A stretch of DNA of 64,000 nt, taken from Collybiopsis luxurians FD-317 M1 (taxonomy: Eukaryota > Basidiomycota > Agaricomycetes > Agaricales > Omphalotaceae). Positions 47,839-57,708 of this stretch are shown piece by piece. The notes below the pieces were generated by a model. That model saw only the letters and a program-made list of their open reading frames with translations. It was not told the DNA's origin and searched no databases. The stretch covers positions 118,030 to 182,029 of the forward strand of contig KN834780.1 in NCBI GenBank assembly GCA_000827265.1, in the 5' to 3' direction. Positions within the stretch are counted from its first letter, which is position 1; every line of letters starts with the position of its first letter. The position numbers were made by a program, and so were the translations under genes.

Positions 47839-49239
47839 TCAAACCAAGATTGCGTCCCGATTATACACAACGCTATTCACAACAACATTTCCTTCTCCCC
47901 AAATAATATCCAATCCTTCGAAAAACGATACTATAGCATCGTAGGGGAGGGATCTACCTAGATGAATCTTCACTAACGAGCATTTTGACTCAAGAATCAT
48001 CTTTTTTAACTCGCGTAAAGGATCGGGTCGACTGTTAGCCTCGAACGCCTGGTACCCTTTGACCGATACAAGCAGACAGGCGAGCTTCGGAAGACTCACG
48101 TACTGCCAAAACCCAATGGCACAGTTTTTATCGTACCAGGTAAGGTTGAGAGTGGTGAGATTGGTATGGGAGATTCGAAGAATGTATGATGTTGTTGGAG
48201 TAGGGTCGTTCCCACTAATGAACCGGCCCACTGTAAATGTCTGTAAAAGGGGACATTTGGCAAGGAGAGTGGCAAAGAAGCGTCCTTGGTAGCATTCATC
48301 AATGCGCAGAGCAGTTAGATGGCTGAAATCTAGAATGTCGGAGACACGGAGATGGGACATACGGAGAGTGTGGAGGGAGGGACATGTTGAGAAGAGATCG
48401 TGTAGGGGTATGATGGGAAGCTCATCCATATCAAGAACGTTGGGAATGATGAGAGTGAGCTTTTCGAGGTAAGGAAAGTAGGTCGTGGTTAAGCCGTCAT
48501 GATCCTCCTGCCTGACTTCCAGTTCATTACGCAAATAAAGCAAGGCAGAGAGGTTAAGAGGAACGAGTCTCAGATTTCTCCATCGCTTGGTGTGGTCTAG
48601 CAGAGGAGTCCATATTTCTGTGTCGAAAGGCTCACCACTAGTCATAATCGTGATGTTCAAAGGACTATAATTTCCTGAACGAGATAAGCATTCCTTCAAA
48701 AGCCAATCTACACTGAGATTCCGATCCCATAAATAGGCCGCTCCAACCGTGTATGATGACCAAAGTGTAGTATGCGAAAGGGCACAATTTCTCCACCAAA
48801 AGCAAACCCAAGTCAGGGTGAAGACTGATCCTTGTAGCTTGAAAGGCGTGAAGTTAATAGACGTCACGAGAAATTTAAATATTTCATATAGTATTTCTGG
48901 AGGAAGGGTGCGGATTGGGGAGAGTAAAGACTCTTGGAACCTCAGAATTTGCTCGAGCTGGGCGTGAGTTTTTTCGTCCGTACACGTCTTTAGGGCGTTT
49001 CGGGTATCCTGGATAAGAGCTCGAAGCTGAGCCAGCTCTACAGAAGTTGTTGGAATACTATTTGACCTGCACTTTTCTGTGAGGATAGTTGTCTGCATGT
49101 ATGAATAATGTTGGGGCAATGGGACAGCAGTGAAACTGTAAGCGCCCAGGCTGAGCGCTGAGCATTGAGTGCCGGCGGTAAAGTCTCTACGGGACCGGTG
49201 GCGCCGTGGACTCTTGCATATCGCGAATTCGAATCGCAC
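47839..49239 (-). CDS. F-box protein, paralogue of the one at 7.6-9.1 kb
   Basis: Likely SCF ubiquitin-ligase adaptor. A single-exon frame of up to 466 codons. F-box-like motif SLLSPIRTLPPEILYEIFKF near residue 100, followed by FTLTWVCFWWRNCALSHTTL and leucine-rich repeats (CPSLHTLRMSHLRVSDILDF; CPLLQTFTVGRF; HTNLTTLNLTWYD). The first ~47 residues have no counterpart in the paralogue. A start at Met-48 (49,098; MQTTILTEKC...) would line up better with family members, so the true start may be there. It sits between FMO2 and a fragment of a third FMO. Confidence 0.8.
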   Translation of the reverse strand: MRFEFAICKSPRRHRSRRDFTAGTQCSALSLGAYSFTAVPLPQHYSYMQTTILTEKCRSNSIPTTSVELAQLRALIQDTRNALKTCTDEKTHAQLEQILRFQESLLSPIRTLPPEILYEIFKFLVTSINFTPFKLQGSVFTLTWVCFWWRNCALSHTTLWSSYTVGAAYLWDRNLSVDWLLKECLSRSGNYSPLNITIMTSGEPFDTEIWTPLLDHTKRWRNLRLVPLNLSALLYLRNELEVRQEDHDGLTTTYFPYLEKLTLIIPNVLDMDELPIIPLHDLFSTCPSLHTLRMSHLRVSDILDFSHLTALRIDECYQGRFFATLLAKCPLLQTFTVGRFISGNDPTPTTSYILRISHTNLTTLNLTWYDKNCAIGFWQYVSLPKLACLLVSVKGYQAFEANSRPDPLRELKKMILESKCSLVKIHLGRSLPYDAIVSFFEGLDIIWGEGNVVVNSVVYNRDAILV

Positions 49240-49339
49240 TCATTTGATGGTCTTGTCATTCCCTCAAAAATAGCTTCACGACAGGAACGAATGCTGCATA
49301 GAGCTGCAGAGTCACCAGTACCTTCGCGAGCAGATTGCT

Positions 49340-49446
49340 CCGGCAAAATAATTGGAGTCTACTTACAGTCCATCCGTCAAGAGCTCTTTGAAAGTCTTTG
49401 ATAACGACTCAACGGTTGAAGCACATTTTGTCATCTTTGGGTAAGT
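49340..49446 (+). pseudogene. Fragment of a third FMO (exon 4 and its donor)
   Basis: The plus strand reads SSLKVFDNDSTVEAHFVIFG immediately before GTAAGTGA. FMO1 and FMO2 exon 4 end SSLTFDDGSIVEADAIIFA and NSLAFDDGSTIEADVVIFA at an identical donor position. Upstream similarity fades within about 60 bp and the following exon (ATGY...) is absent, so only a piece remains. Confidence 0.65.
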
Positions 49447-50130
49447 GACTCTGCACCGCTGTTCTGAGATGGAGTGGGCTTTAGTGTATAATGCGTCCGC
49501 AGTGCTTGAGCAGCCGATGGTTCAATTCTCCGTGGACCGTTTCCAGGTAAACTCATTTATTCCATCGAAATCTAAGTCTTGATTCGCACCCGAACAAATC
49601 ACAATCTCGCGGTTCTCTTGCTTTACTTCCCCAGATGAGTCAGCACCTAGCTAACTTTATTAACTTCGAATACGTAGCGCAACGGAAATACCGTAATCTC
49701 CTCGTTGCCCCTAGTCTTTGATTGAGGATTAAACTGGGCAGTGCACTGAGTCAGGCGTAGAGTCTCACTGTCCGTCGGTCTAGACTTGCAAAAGAATTAA
49801 AAGCCTACTCCACAATCGAGGGCGATGCTCTTAAAAAGGTTTCTTTCATCCTAAGAATCGCGTCATGTCAATGAAGAGCAGGTAAGCCGGCAACAACCGT
49901 TTGAACATGTTTGAAGCATAAGTAGGAAAACGTCATTTTTTCGTATGTTTTCAGACGTATATCCTCGACAGCTCAGACGGCAAATACCCTTTTGAACAAA
50001 GCACTGGTAGGAAGCATACTGATTCACTGTACAGTCAGAGTCTCACCAATTGCCGGTCTAGACTCATGAAAGGAGTAAAAATTCGCTCAATAATCGAAGG
50101 CAATGCATTTCAAGAATTATCATTAATTAA
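49447..50130. repeat. Intergenic DNA with two more copies of the 75-bp repeat
   Basis: Copies of the GTCTCAC...CGGTCTAGACT unit begin at about 49,762 and 50,040, spaced about 280 bp apart. The second immediately precedes the leader of the small ORF. No other feature is seen. Confidence 0.6.
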
Positions 50131-50149
50131 CCCCTATCGACTGTCCCAT

Positions 50150-50249
50150 TCTATAAAAGCACCTCCTTCCTTCCTCCAAAATTCCAAGTTCATTGTACAC
50201 TCGCATTGCATAACCATCATCTCTGCACTTTTACCAATCTCGGCTCATA
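50150..50249 (+). promoter_or_regulatory. Strongly conserved leader of the small ORF
   Basis: From CTATAAAAGC (TATA-like, about 50,152) onward, over 40 consecutive bases (starting CTCCAAAATTCCAAGTTCAT) are identical to the leader upstream of the broken ORF at 19,052. The coding part is far more diverged. Likely core promoter plus 5' UTR; recent conversion is another explanation. Confidence 0.55.
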
Positions 50250-50594
50250 ATGTCTATCACCAATATCTTGACTCTCTCATTGTCGTCGACGAATCCTACG
50301 TCCGACATCGAGGTCAACTCGCTCTCTTTCCCATTTTTACCCACCATCCGTGTGCCTCCTCCTCTCATACTTTCGGAGGTTCCGCTTAGAGAGCGTCGTG
50401 GATTCAACCAGTCCATCATTATCATTCCCCGGCCAGAACTCCCTTCGGAGTCGATGCCGAAGCCTGCTAGAGGTCAGCTCGAACCACGAGCCGGAGCTTT
50501 ACCTCGCAGAAGACGCGCTCCATCTATGAAGCCCGTTGTTATCCAACCCAATATATCCGAGTCGAAAAATTTCGACTTTGCTATTAGTCCTTAA
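50250..50594 (+). CDS. Short proline-rich protein of unknown function downstream of FMO2
   Basis: 114 codons in one exon, starting MSITNILTLSLSS. No signal peptide, helix or known domain is evident. It contains a hydrophobic proline patch (FPFLPTIRVPPPLI), a dibasic RERR, an isoleucine run (SIIIIPRPELPSES) and a second basic cluster PRRRR. The start is supported by a leader shared with the broken copy downstream of FMO1. The ORF might be a genuine small gene, a first exon of a longer one (open frames continue at 50,627-51,062), or a non-coding transcript. I do not recognise a family. Confidence 0.45.
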   Translation: MSITNILTLSLSSTNPTSDIEVNSLSFPFLPTIRVPPPLILSEVPLRERRGFNQSIIIIPRPELPSESMPKPARGQLEPRAGALPRRRRAPSMKPVVIQPNISESKNFDFAISP

Positions 50595-51130
50595 AAGGGA
50601 CTGAAATTTAGAGGGTGGATCGCTGATTGCATCATTCGATGGTTCAAACGGCGCGTTCTAATTACGAAGTAAGTATCACCTCTCTTTTTCCCCAGCGAAA
50701 GAAATTTCTAACTCACCAGGTTTTGCTCAGTGTCGCCATATCCTATACAAATCCAATATCCAAAACAACGGATATTTTCTATGGAAATCATTCTGCTGGT
50801 TTCCTTACGCTTGGATGCGCACGCAGAAAAAGCTTTTTTTCTGGCCCCTGAGAAGGGAGCCAAAAATACAGACTCGTCGACCGACGACGAGCAAAATCTT
50901 CTATCCAATGGTGATCATACCGATTATCATTTTGATATGCACACTCCTACTGTACTTTTACACGGAATAAAATTTTCTTTTCTTGGATTTGCGTACTGTT
51001 GTGAGATAGACCGAAGATGGACTGCGAAGTTTGAACTCCCACGACGTGGCGCTGATCCTTGAGCGCTAGCTCTTATCTGGGCGCTTAATACAATTCTTCG
51101 GTTCTCCTCCGTCCACGCTGCTTCAACACA

Positions 51131-52320
51131 ATGAACGTCCCATTCATAAACAATCTCTCAAACTCTGCCCCTTCTGAGCATACACATTCGCATAACGGCG
51201 TCGGGGCCTCTCATACGCATGGACCAGGCGACCATGGACATACTCATGAGCATTACGATGATGCTGGTACGTCGTTTCAATCGTATATCCAGTTTCAAGA
51301 GTATCAACCGTGACTTGCAACGGTCCATGATCAGGCAAATTCTCCGATCGCGATATGCCTGATTATTCAACGCGTAATTTCGAAGAGAGAGGGTTTACCA
51401 TTGGAATTGGAGGGTTGGTGTTATCGATTGGGTTACACGGATTATTGATTGCTGAATTTGGGCTTTGAATAGGCCTGTTGGATCTGGAAAGACTGCTCTG
51501 ACACTTGCATTGTGTCAACGATTGAGGAAAGAGTATAATATCGGCAAGTATTCCCCGTCCTTCCGCATACCCAGACGCGACTTCTGTGGTATGTCCGGCT
51601 AACCATGGAGGGATCTTTATAGCTACGGTCACCAACGACATCTTCACTCGCGAGGACCAAGAATTTTTAATCAAAAACCGAGCCCTTCCGGTCAGCCGAA
51701 TTCTCGCCATTGAAACTGGTGGATGTCCGCATGCCGCCATTCGTGAAGATATCAGTGCCAATATGGGTGCACTCGAGACACTTCAAGCAAAATTCGGCTG
51801 TCAGATGCTTTTGGTGGAAAGCGGAGGAGATAACTTGGCAGCCAATTACTCGAGAGAGTTGGCAGACTATATTATTTATGTCATTGATGTTTCTGTGAGT
51901 TATTTTTCTCCATTCCTTCTCTTTAGTTATGCTCGGTTCCGGTTTCTATGGCCTCTGTTGATGTGCTCATGATATGAATCATCCAGGGGGGAGACAAAAT
52001 ACCTAGGAAAGGTGGTCCCGGGATCTCGCAGTCTGATTTACTAGTGATCAACAAGGTACGTGTTGTATACAAGGATAGGGATGCGTTCCATTTCTAAATT
52101 AAAATTATTTTCTTCTATGCAGACTGACCTTGCCCCTTACGTTGGCGCCTCGCTCGACGTTATGGACAGAGATTCCAAGCTTATGCGCGGTGATGGACCG
52201 ACTTTGTTTACGAGCGTGAAGCATGGTAAAGGTGTCGATGATGTCGTTTCGCTCGTCTTGGCTGCCTGGCGCATGTCAGGGAGTCCTGGAAAAGTTGCAC
52301 CTGTCGGAGACGAAGACTGA
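51131..52320 (+). CDS. ureG: Urease accessory GTPase UreG
   Basis: SIMIBI-class GTPase that delivers nickel to apo-urease together with UreD/UreF; cytosolic. Exons 51131-51266, 51335-51413, 51473-51543, 51623-51894, 51987-52055 and 52123-52320 join to 274 aa, normal for eukaryotic UreG. The N-terminus is His-rich ([20 protein letters not shown]...), a likely nickel-holding extension. The P-loop is [11 protein letters not shown]. The nickel-binding CPH motif lies in [26 protein letters not shown] and the guanine-specificity motif NKTD follow. The third intron starts with GC (ATCG|gcaagt), a GC-AG intron. No other urease gene is nearby, as usual in fungi. Confidence 0.96.
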
Positions 52321-52770
52321 AAACAAACATGCAGATGTTATTACGGTATGTTTCGATGTCTTCTTCGTATGTGTGAATACAAATGTACGAATTATAGGAG
52401 TAGGTAATGCTATTAAGAAAATTATGCAAGATTGTAATATATACATATACACATCTCAGGATAAAGAATGGATGGTGTCGTGAGTCCCCAGATTAACGGG
52501 TAAGATATTAAATATAATTTATCGTGACGATTGTCCTTGTTCATGGCGTGATACATCGCATCAAGAATATCACATAAAGTCAGTTTCAGTGTTCAAATTA
52601 ACGGATGGATGTTGTATCGTGAAGATTGGACGTTCTCTCGCATTTGGGTTTCGAAGCAGTTCTTGTCTATAGTGAAGCTTCTGAAAGTACGTATCCTGCG
52701 GAAGAGGGTTAGAAGTCGTATTGGAAGAGCGGGAGGCAACATACGATAAACGGTTATTTGTGGCGCACCA
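52321..52770. other. Intergenic, 3' flank of ureG
   Basis: No gene. AT-rich, with probable polyadenylation context just after 52,320. Confidence 0.4.
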
Positions 52771-52773
52771 GCG

Positions 52774-53067
52774 CTACCGTAGTCGAACGCGGTACGAGAC
52801 AACAGTCCTCGAAATGCTCATAATAACCATTATCATAAAGGTGAGTAGAAGAAGGATGGCATAGCTCGTCAAGTTGTTCATGTTGGAGTCTGAGTCCAGC
52901 GTGTATTCGGAGCGAGTCGCCGTGTTGGACGCGATTCTGAGCTCGACGAAGACGGTAGAGAACGTTGAATGAAACGGTGGAAGCCGAGACAACGACGGGG
53001 GAATGGTATAAGGCTGGACTCTGATCCCTTCAAGAATTGGGGGAACTTGAACGAAACGGATCGTCAA
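52774..53067 (-). CDS. Possible small membrane protein (or terminal exon of a larger gene)
   Basis: A 97-codon frame ends TVVSYRVRLR and contains one predicted transmembrane helix (SYAILLLLTFMIMVIMSI) near the C-terminus. An acceptor-like CTCTTAG lies just before its first codons, so it may be the last exon of a spliced gene whose upstream exons I could not establish. Family not recognised. Confidence 0.3.
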   Translation of the reverse strand: MTIRFVQVPPILEGIRVQPYTIPPSLSRLPPFHSTFSTVFVELRIASNTATRSEYTLDSDSNMNNLTSYAILLLLTFMIMVIMSISRTVVSYRVRLR

Positions 53068-53706
53068 CTAAGAGGAAGTGGATTTGTTTCATTTTGAACC
53101 TTGACTTTTATAGGTTGCAACCGAGGCAAGTAAATCTTTTTTTTTTGTTCGTCTACTAGGCGACTTTGCCCCAACGTTGGATCTGTGTAGGTGGAAACTA
53201 TCAAAGAAAGATTGGAACTGTATAGACCCCCTACACAGGTTGAGTGGCTTCCTAGGAAAATCTTTGATGATCTTCGGTCTCTTCCACGTTGTCTCGCGTG
53301 GTGCCATTTGAATAGAAGAGACTGTATTCCCGCGCTCGGACTGTGGCTGCCTTGTTATAGCACGCGGAAGAAGCCTATTCGCCAAGCCCCCGAACGCTTG
53401 TCCAAACTGCAAAGTGCGGGTAGTAGGTACCTAATGCCCGGGGCTAGCTGTGTATGTAGCAGGGAACATTGTATCAATATCAGTTAAACGGAAAGGATTT
53501 GTCCCGGATGTACACGATCAATAGATGGTCAAACGAAAGCTGTACATAGACCTTCTACTAAGTGGATGCCTTCTAGCGCCTGGGGCGGAAGGGCGCTGTG
53601 GGCGGCCCGGCTGGCTATGACGGATAACCACGTGATTCTGACAACTCATCCCATCGCGTCGAGACTGGCCGCCACATTTGTTGCTTTCTGACCACCATCA
53701 TCCCTG
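53068..53706. other. Intergenic; no supported gene
   Basis: Overlapping open frames on both strands at 53,089-53,487 lack motifs. The part before 53,707 likely contains the Iwr1 promoter. Confidence 0.35.
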
Positions 53707-55002
53707 ATGGCTACTCCTGCCATAAGCCCCGAGCAGCCATATACCTTTTTGCGGATCAAACGTAAACGGAATGAAGAACCTCTGGACGCTCTAGGTAACC
53801 CAATCTCTTAACGCCACAGTTCCTCATCAAATTCTTTTTTTACCCTATGCAGTTGTTGAATCTGGCGCCCGCAGAAAGAAATCGCGGGGAGGCACTGGCG
53901 TATTCCAGTTTGCGAGGACCGTCGAGGAAGGTGCTTGGGAAGATGAAGAACAACAGAAGGCGATTCAGGTATACCCTTTTCCCTATCATTTCGGTGACAG
54001 TTTCTAAAGTGGTATGGCCGGAACAGCATCAGCTATCCATACTTGCGCAACAGCCTACTTCGGCTGAAGGAAAAAATGCCGCAGCTCCACCTCCATCGAG
54101 TCCAGCTACGCATTCCCCGTCGAAAGCAACCGAAGGCCGTCGCTACACCATCATCGAAAGATCTCTACCTGTGAACCATTCGCCTCTTCGGAAACCGACG
54201 AATCCGTAAGTCGATATTTGGATGTCGTATTGTAGTGACCTTTCTTTGCGTAATTGCTCTTAACCCACGAACACAGCCCGCAGATCTTATCTTCCAAGGA
54301 ACTCGCCGCCCAGCGAAATAATTCAGACTTTAAAATGTATGACGCGGTACTAGAAAATTCCTCCGCCCAAGATCAGATAGATCCTGCTTTGGAGAAATTG
54401 CTGCAAGATTATCTGAAACGTATGTGTTCTGGGTGCTCATCTCAAGTTGAACCGCCGCCGACGTTAGGTGTGCCCGTCTCGTAGTTGAGGCTCCCTCTAT
54501 TCCTGCCGCTTCCACTGAAGACGCAGATTACGTCTGGGACATTTTTTACCACAAACCTGGCACATACACACAAGCGCTCATGGATGCCGTCGCAGTTGGT
54601 ACAGTGTGAGTCGCGTCTGCTGAGACGCGGTATAACTGAGCGTAAGGCTGATGATGAATCGTAGCACTGGACTACCTCCTCAGCGATCCGGGGACTCCGA
54701 CTCGGATTCTTATTCGGAAGAGGAAGATGAAGCAGATGAAGATTCGAACGGTGAGTCAGAGACTATTTTTTGATTAAGTTTTATGAATCTCAGTTCCGTT
54801 TTCTTTGTAGCTGAGGAATGGTACACGAACGATTACCCTGACGAAGAGGAATCTGATTGGTCTGAAAATGAAGATGAAGGTAAATTTGGTCTCGCTTCTG
54901 CAAATTACGGGTGTACCGAGTACTAAATTATACTTTTTAAATGCTTCAGACGAGTTTCACGAGGATAAAGCAGAAGATGACAATGACCACGACTGGCGGT
55001 AG
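53707..55002 (+). CDS. IWR1: Iwr1-like RNA polymerase II nuclear import factor
   Basis: Iwr1 binds assembled RNA polymerase II and guides it into the nucleus. Exons 53707-53794, 53853-53968, 54027-54205, 54277-54419, 54485-54605, 54665-54750, 54811-54879 and 54950-55002 keep phase and give 284 aa. The N-terminus reads PYTFLRIKRKRNEEPLDALV with a basic, NLS-like patch. A proline/serine-rich linker is followed by DYVWDIFYHKPG, the counterpart of the Iwr1 'DYVYDVYY' core. The tail is very acidic: SYSEEEDEADEDSNAEEWYT, NDYPDEEESDWSENEDED, with the family's 'DSNAExxxxNDYPDEE' motif. It is convergent with the phosphatase gene, about 185 bp apart. Confidence 0.88.
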
Positions 55003-55186
55003 GAATTTTCAAGAGGTACCCATAGCATTAGACTCGTTAACCGTATTTCTGGTTATTTCGTTTTCGGGGCATCTGTACACGTACACACATGGAAGATAGA
55101 CATAAATCAACCGTACTCATTCTCGGCACTATCATCGCACAGAAAAGAAACCGGCCATTCAATGCTTTTCGACCGAATTCGTCTGA

Positions 55187-57708
55187 TCAAAACAGGTTAG
55201 AAACAAGCTTACCAGGCACGGCGATGAAAAAAAAAAAACGAAACGTACATCATGGCTCTGTGGACTAGCACTTCTTTGACGCGTTCGTCGACCTCTGCCG
55301 ACACTCAGCATACCGAGGAAGAACAACATCCCCAACATGCACAGAGCAACGAACAGAGTGAGCCCTGCACCGAGGAAACCAGCCCCAACTGGACTGATGG
55401 GCTGATGTACACGGTTGGCCGCAGCTGCCTGAGAAGCAGCTGCCTGAGAAGCAGCTGCAGCAATCGCGCCACAGCCTCGGTCTTGGGTGTTTGAGCAGAC
55501 TTTGCACCAGTCGGCTGTTGAGTTGATTGCTACGGGCTGTATTGTGTAGTATCATGGCATTAATGGACCGTAGTAAAGGCCAAGGGAAAGGGAAACATGA
55601 AAAGGGAAAGGGGATAGGGACGGGGAGGCGAAATGTCAGTCATTGAGTCATACGAGGACCAGGGCATCAAGAGACAAAAAGGATAGATTTTTGTTCATCA
55701 ACCGCGGAAGAAGATTCGGGTTCTAGAACGAACACCGAAAAAGAAAAATAGAAAAAATGATACGCACAGCGAGGTAGTTTGTGAATGTTGAAACAGGGAT
55801 ATCACCGGTTGTGTTGAACCAGTTGAATGTCTGCTGAGCGTCCTCGAGGGTTCCGTTCTTGAACTGCAAGCGGAGGACTGGTTCTCCGCCCGAGTCGGGT
55901 TGACGGACTTCGATGGCCACCGACGCGGCGTAGTTGACTAGACATAGGTATAGGCAGGGGGGCAGAGAACAGTACGAGTAGAACACCGTAAGCTACCGGT
56001 ATACGTGGCCTGAAAAGCCGTAAGAAGTAGTAGACTAACCAAGTCCAGTCAACGACGAATTCTGAGTATCCGCATTCGTCATGTTGAACAGCGTGAAGAA
56101 GGACTTGTACGCGATGGCATTGTAGTAAATTTTGAGTGGGTCGGAGCTGTTCGCGATACTCGAGATGCCTTCAAAGATACCGGGAAGCATAGTACGGAGG
56201 CCAACTGTATTGAGGAAGTAAGAATCATTCGTTTCAATCTGAATTGAGACGTTTGAGAGGGGATCATGACACGCAACTGTTTCCGATACCACCGAGCTCA
56301 GGCGAAGTAAATACACCGTATTCATGGAAAGCGGCTAGTGTACGAGCTTGAGCAAGCATAGTTGCCGGAAGCCTGCTATGGAAAGTAGCATTGTGGATAT
56401 TTTGCACATTCATATAGTCGAAGATCTAGATGTAGGCACGTCCGAAAGTGAGGTGTAAGATCGAGATGCAACGCGGCCAGATCGGAAGCTTACATTCCAC
56501 TGTGAGAGGGAGACACGTTGGTAAAAGGAATTCCTCTATGAGCAGCTCACAACAAAAACGTACCATGTTCACCAGATTGACATCGCCTCTTCCATCCAAG
56601 TACTGAGGAAGGTTGGCAAAGAACTCAGCATTGGCTTGTTCCGTCTCGTTGAAGATGGCCGAATTGTAAAAATCTGCGGTGGCTTGGTTGAAAGGCTATT
56701 CGCGAGGAATGTTTAGGTTAAGGAAGGTGGGAGGGAGGGAGGCAAAAGAGAAACCTACATCGCATGAAGTCCAACCTTCGAGTGTCACGTCGTTCTCCGA
56801 CAGGGCAGATTCAACTATGAAAAGCGAAGAAGACGTGAGGAATGCCTCCTACCACAAGTGTGCACGCTTGACACATACTTTCAATATACTTGGGGGCGCA
56901 GCACGTCAGATACACGGTGAACGATCCGATTGTGACTTCAAGACTTACTTGATATCCGTTCAACGGAGCCTCCACAGTTGTCCCGTTGGCCAGCGTCTCC
57001 GTGTAGCTTGCATCGGCGGGGAACAAACCTTGAAGCAGAGCTTGAGCAGAGTTCTATCGAGAAGCTGATGAGACTAGGAAAAAGTCAGGCGAGTACACGG
57101 AATTACCCACCATAATCACACCCCCTTCGCCAGCAGCATCAGCAATCACTGTAAAAAATAACTCATATATCAGCTCTCCCGTCTCGAATCTTAACATCCA
57201 GTGCGTGGGTAAACATGTTCTATCTTCCTTTCCCCCCCCTTCCCTTCTCCTCAAGCTCCTCAAGTTGAAGTTGCGCCGAAAAACAAAAGAAAAAATGACA
57301 AATCACGAACCTGTGATCTGATTGGGGTCCGCGATGGAAGCGTTGATGCCCTTGATGAACGATGGCGATGATTCATCCAGGTAGACGCTCCGCAAGTACT
57401 GCCCGGTAATCACTTCCTCTTTCTGTTCGGGTCCCCCAAAAAAATCACCAATCAGTCAAACTGTCTAGGGTTGTTGACAACGAAGGAGGAAGAAACGTAC
57501 AAGGCCAACAGTAGTGATTACAGTGTCAGCTGGGTTGTAGTTGGTCGGGTCTTGGTAGAAACCTACATAGGTTCAATCACGAAGGTAAGACGGACTTACG
57601 GGCCCAAGGTAAATCCTGATCGAAGATAAAATGTGTATGCACACCTCGACGGTCACCGTGACGAATAAGGAAGATGACTCCAAGAACGGTACTATTGGCG
57701 TCAGACAT
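55187..57708 (-). CDS. Membrane-anchored histidine acid phosphatase
   Basis: Branch-2 histidine phosphatase, probably hydrolysing phosphomonoesters at the cell surface or in the secretory pathway. About 12 short exons; the start at 57,708 gives MSDANSTVLGVIFLIRHGDR with the catalytic RHGxR motif. It continues GFYQDPTNYNPADTVIT, KEEVITGQYLRSVYLDESSP, GEGGVIMV, NSAQALLQGLFPADASYTET, SENDVTLEGWTSCD, PFNQATADFYNSAIFNETEQ and HEYGVFTSPELGGIGN (HE proton-donor motif), then a C-terminal domain (FNMTNADTQNSSLTGLV; NYAASVAIEVRQPD). Before the end comes a Cys pair (ADWCKVCSNTQDRGCG), an AASQ repeat and a membrane helix (GAGLTLFVALCMLGMLFFLG) with a basic tail. One exon seems to be only 6 nt (Trp-Asn, near 56,500). 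No N-terminal signal sequence was found, so the start may be incomplete; the last intron and stop are tentative. Confidence 0.85.
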
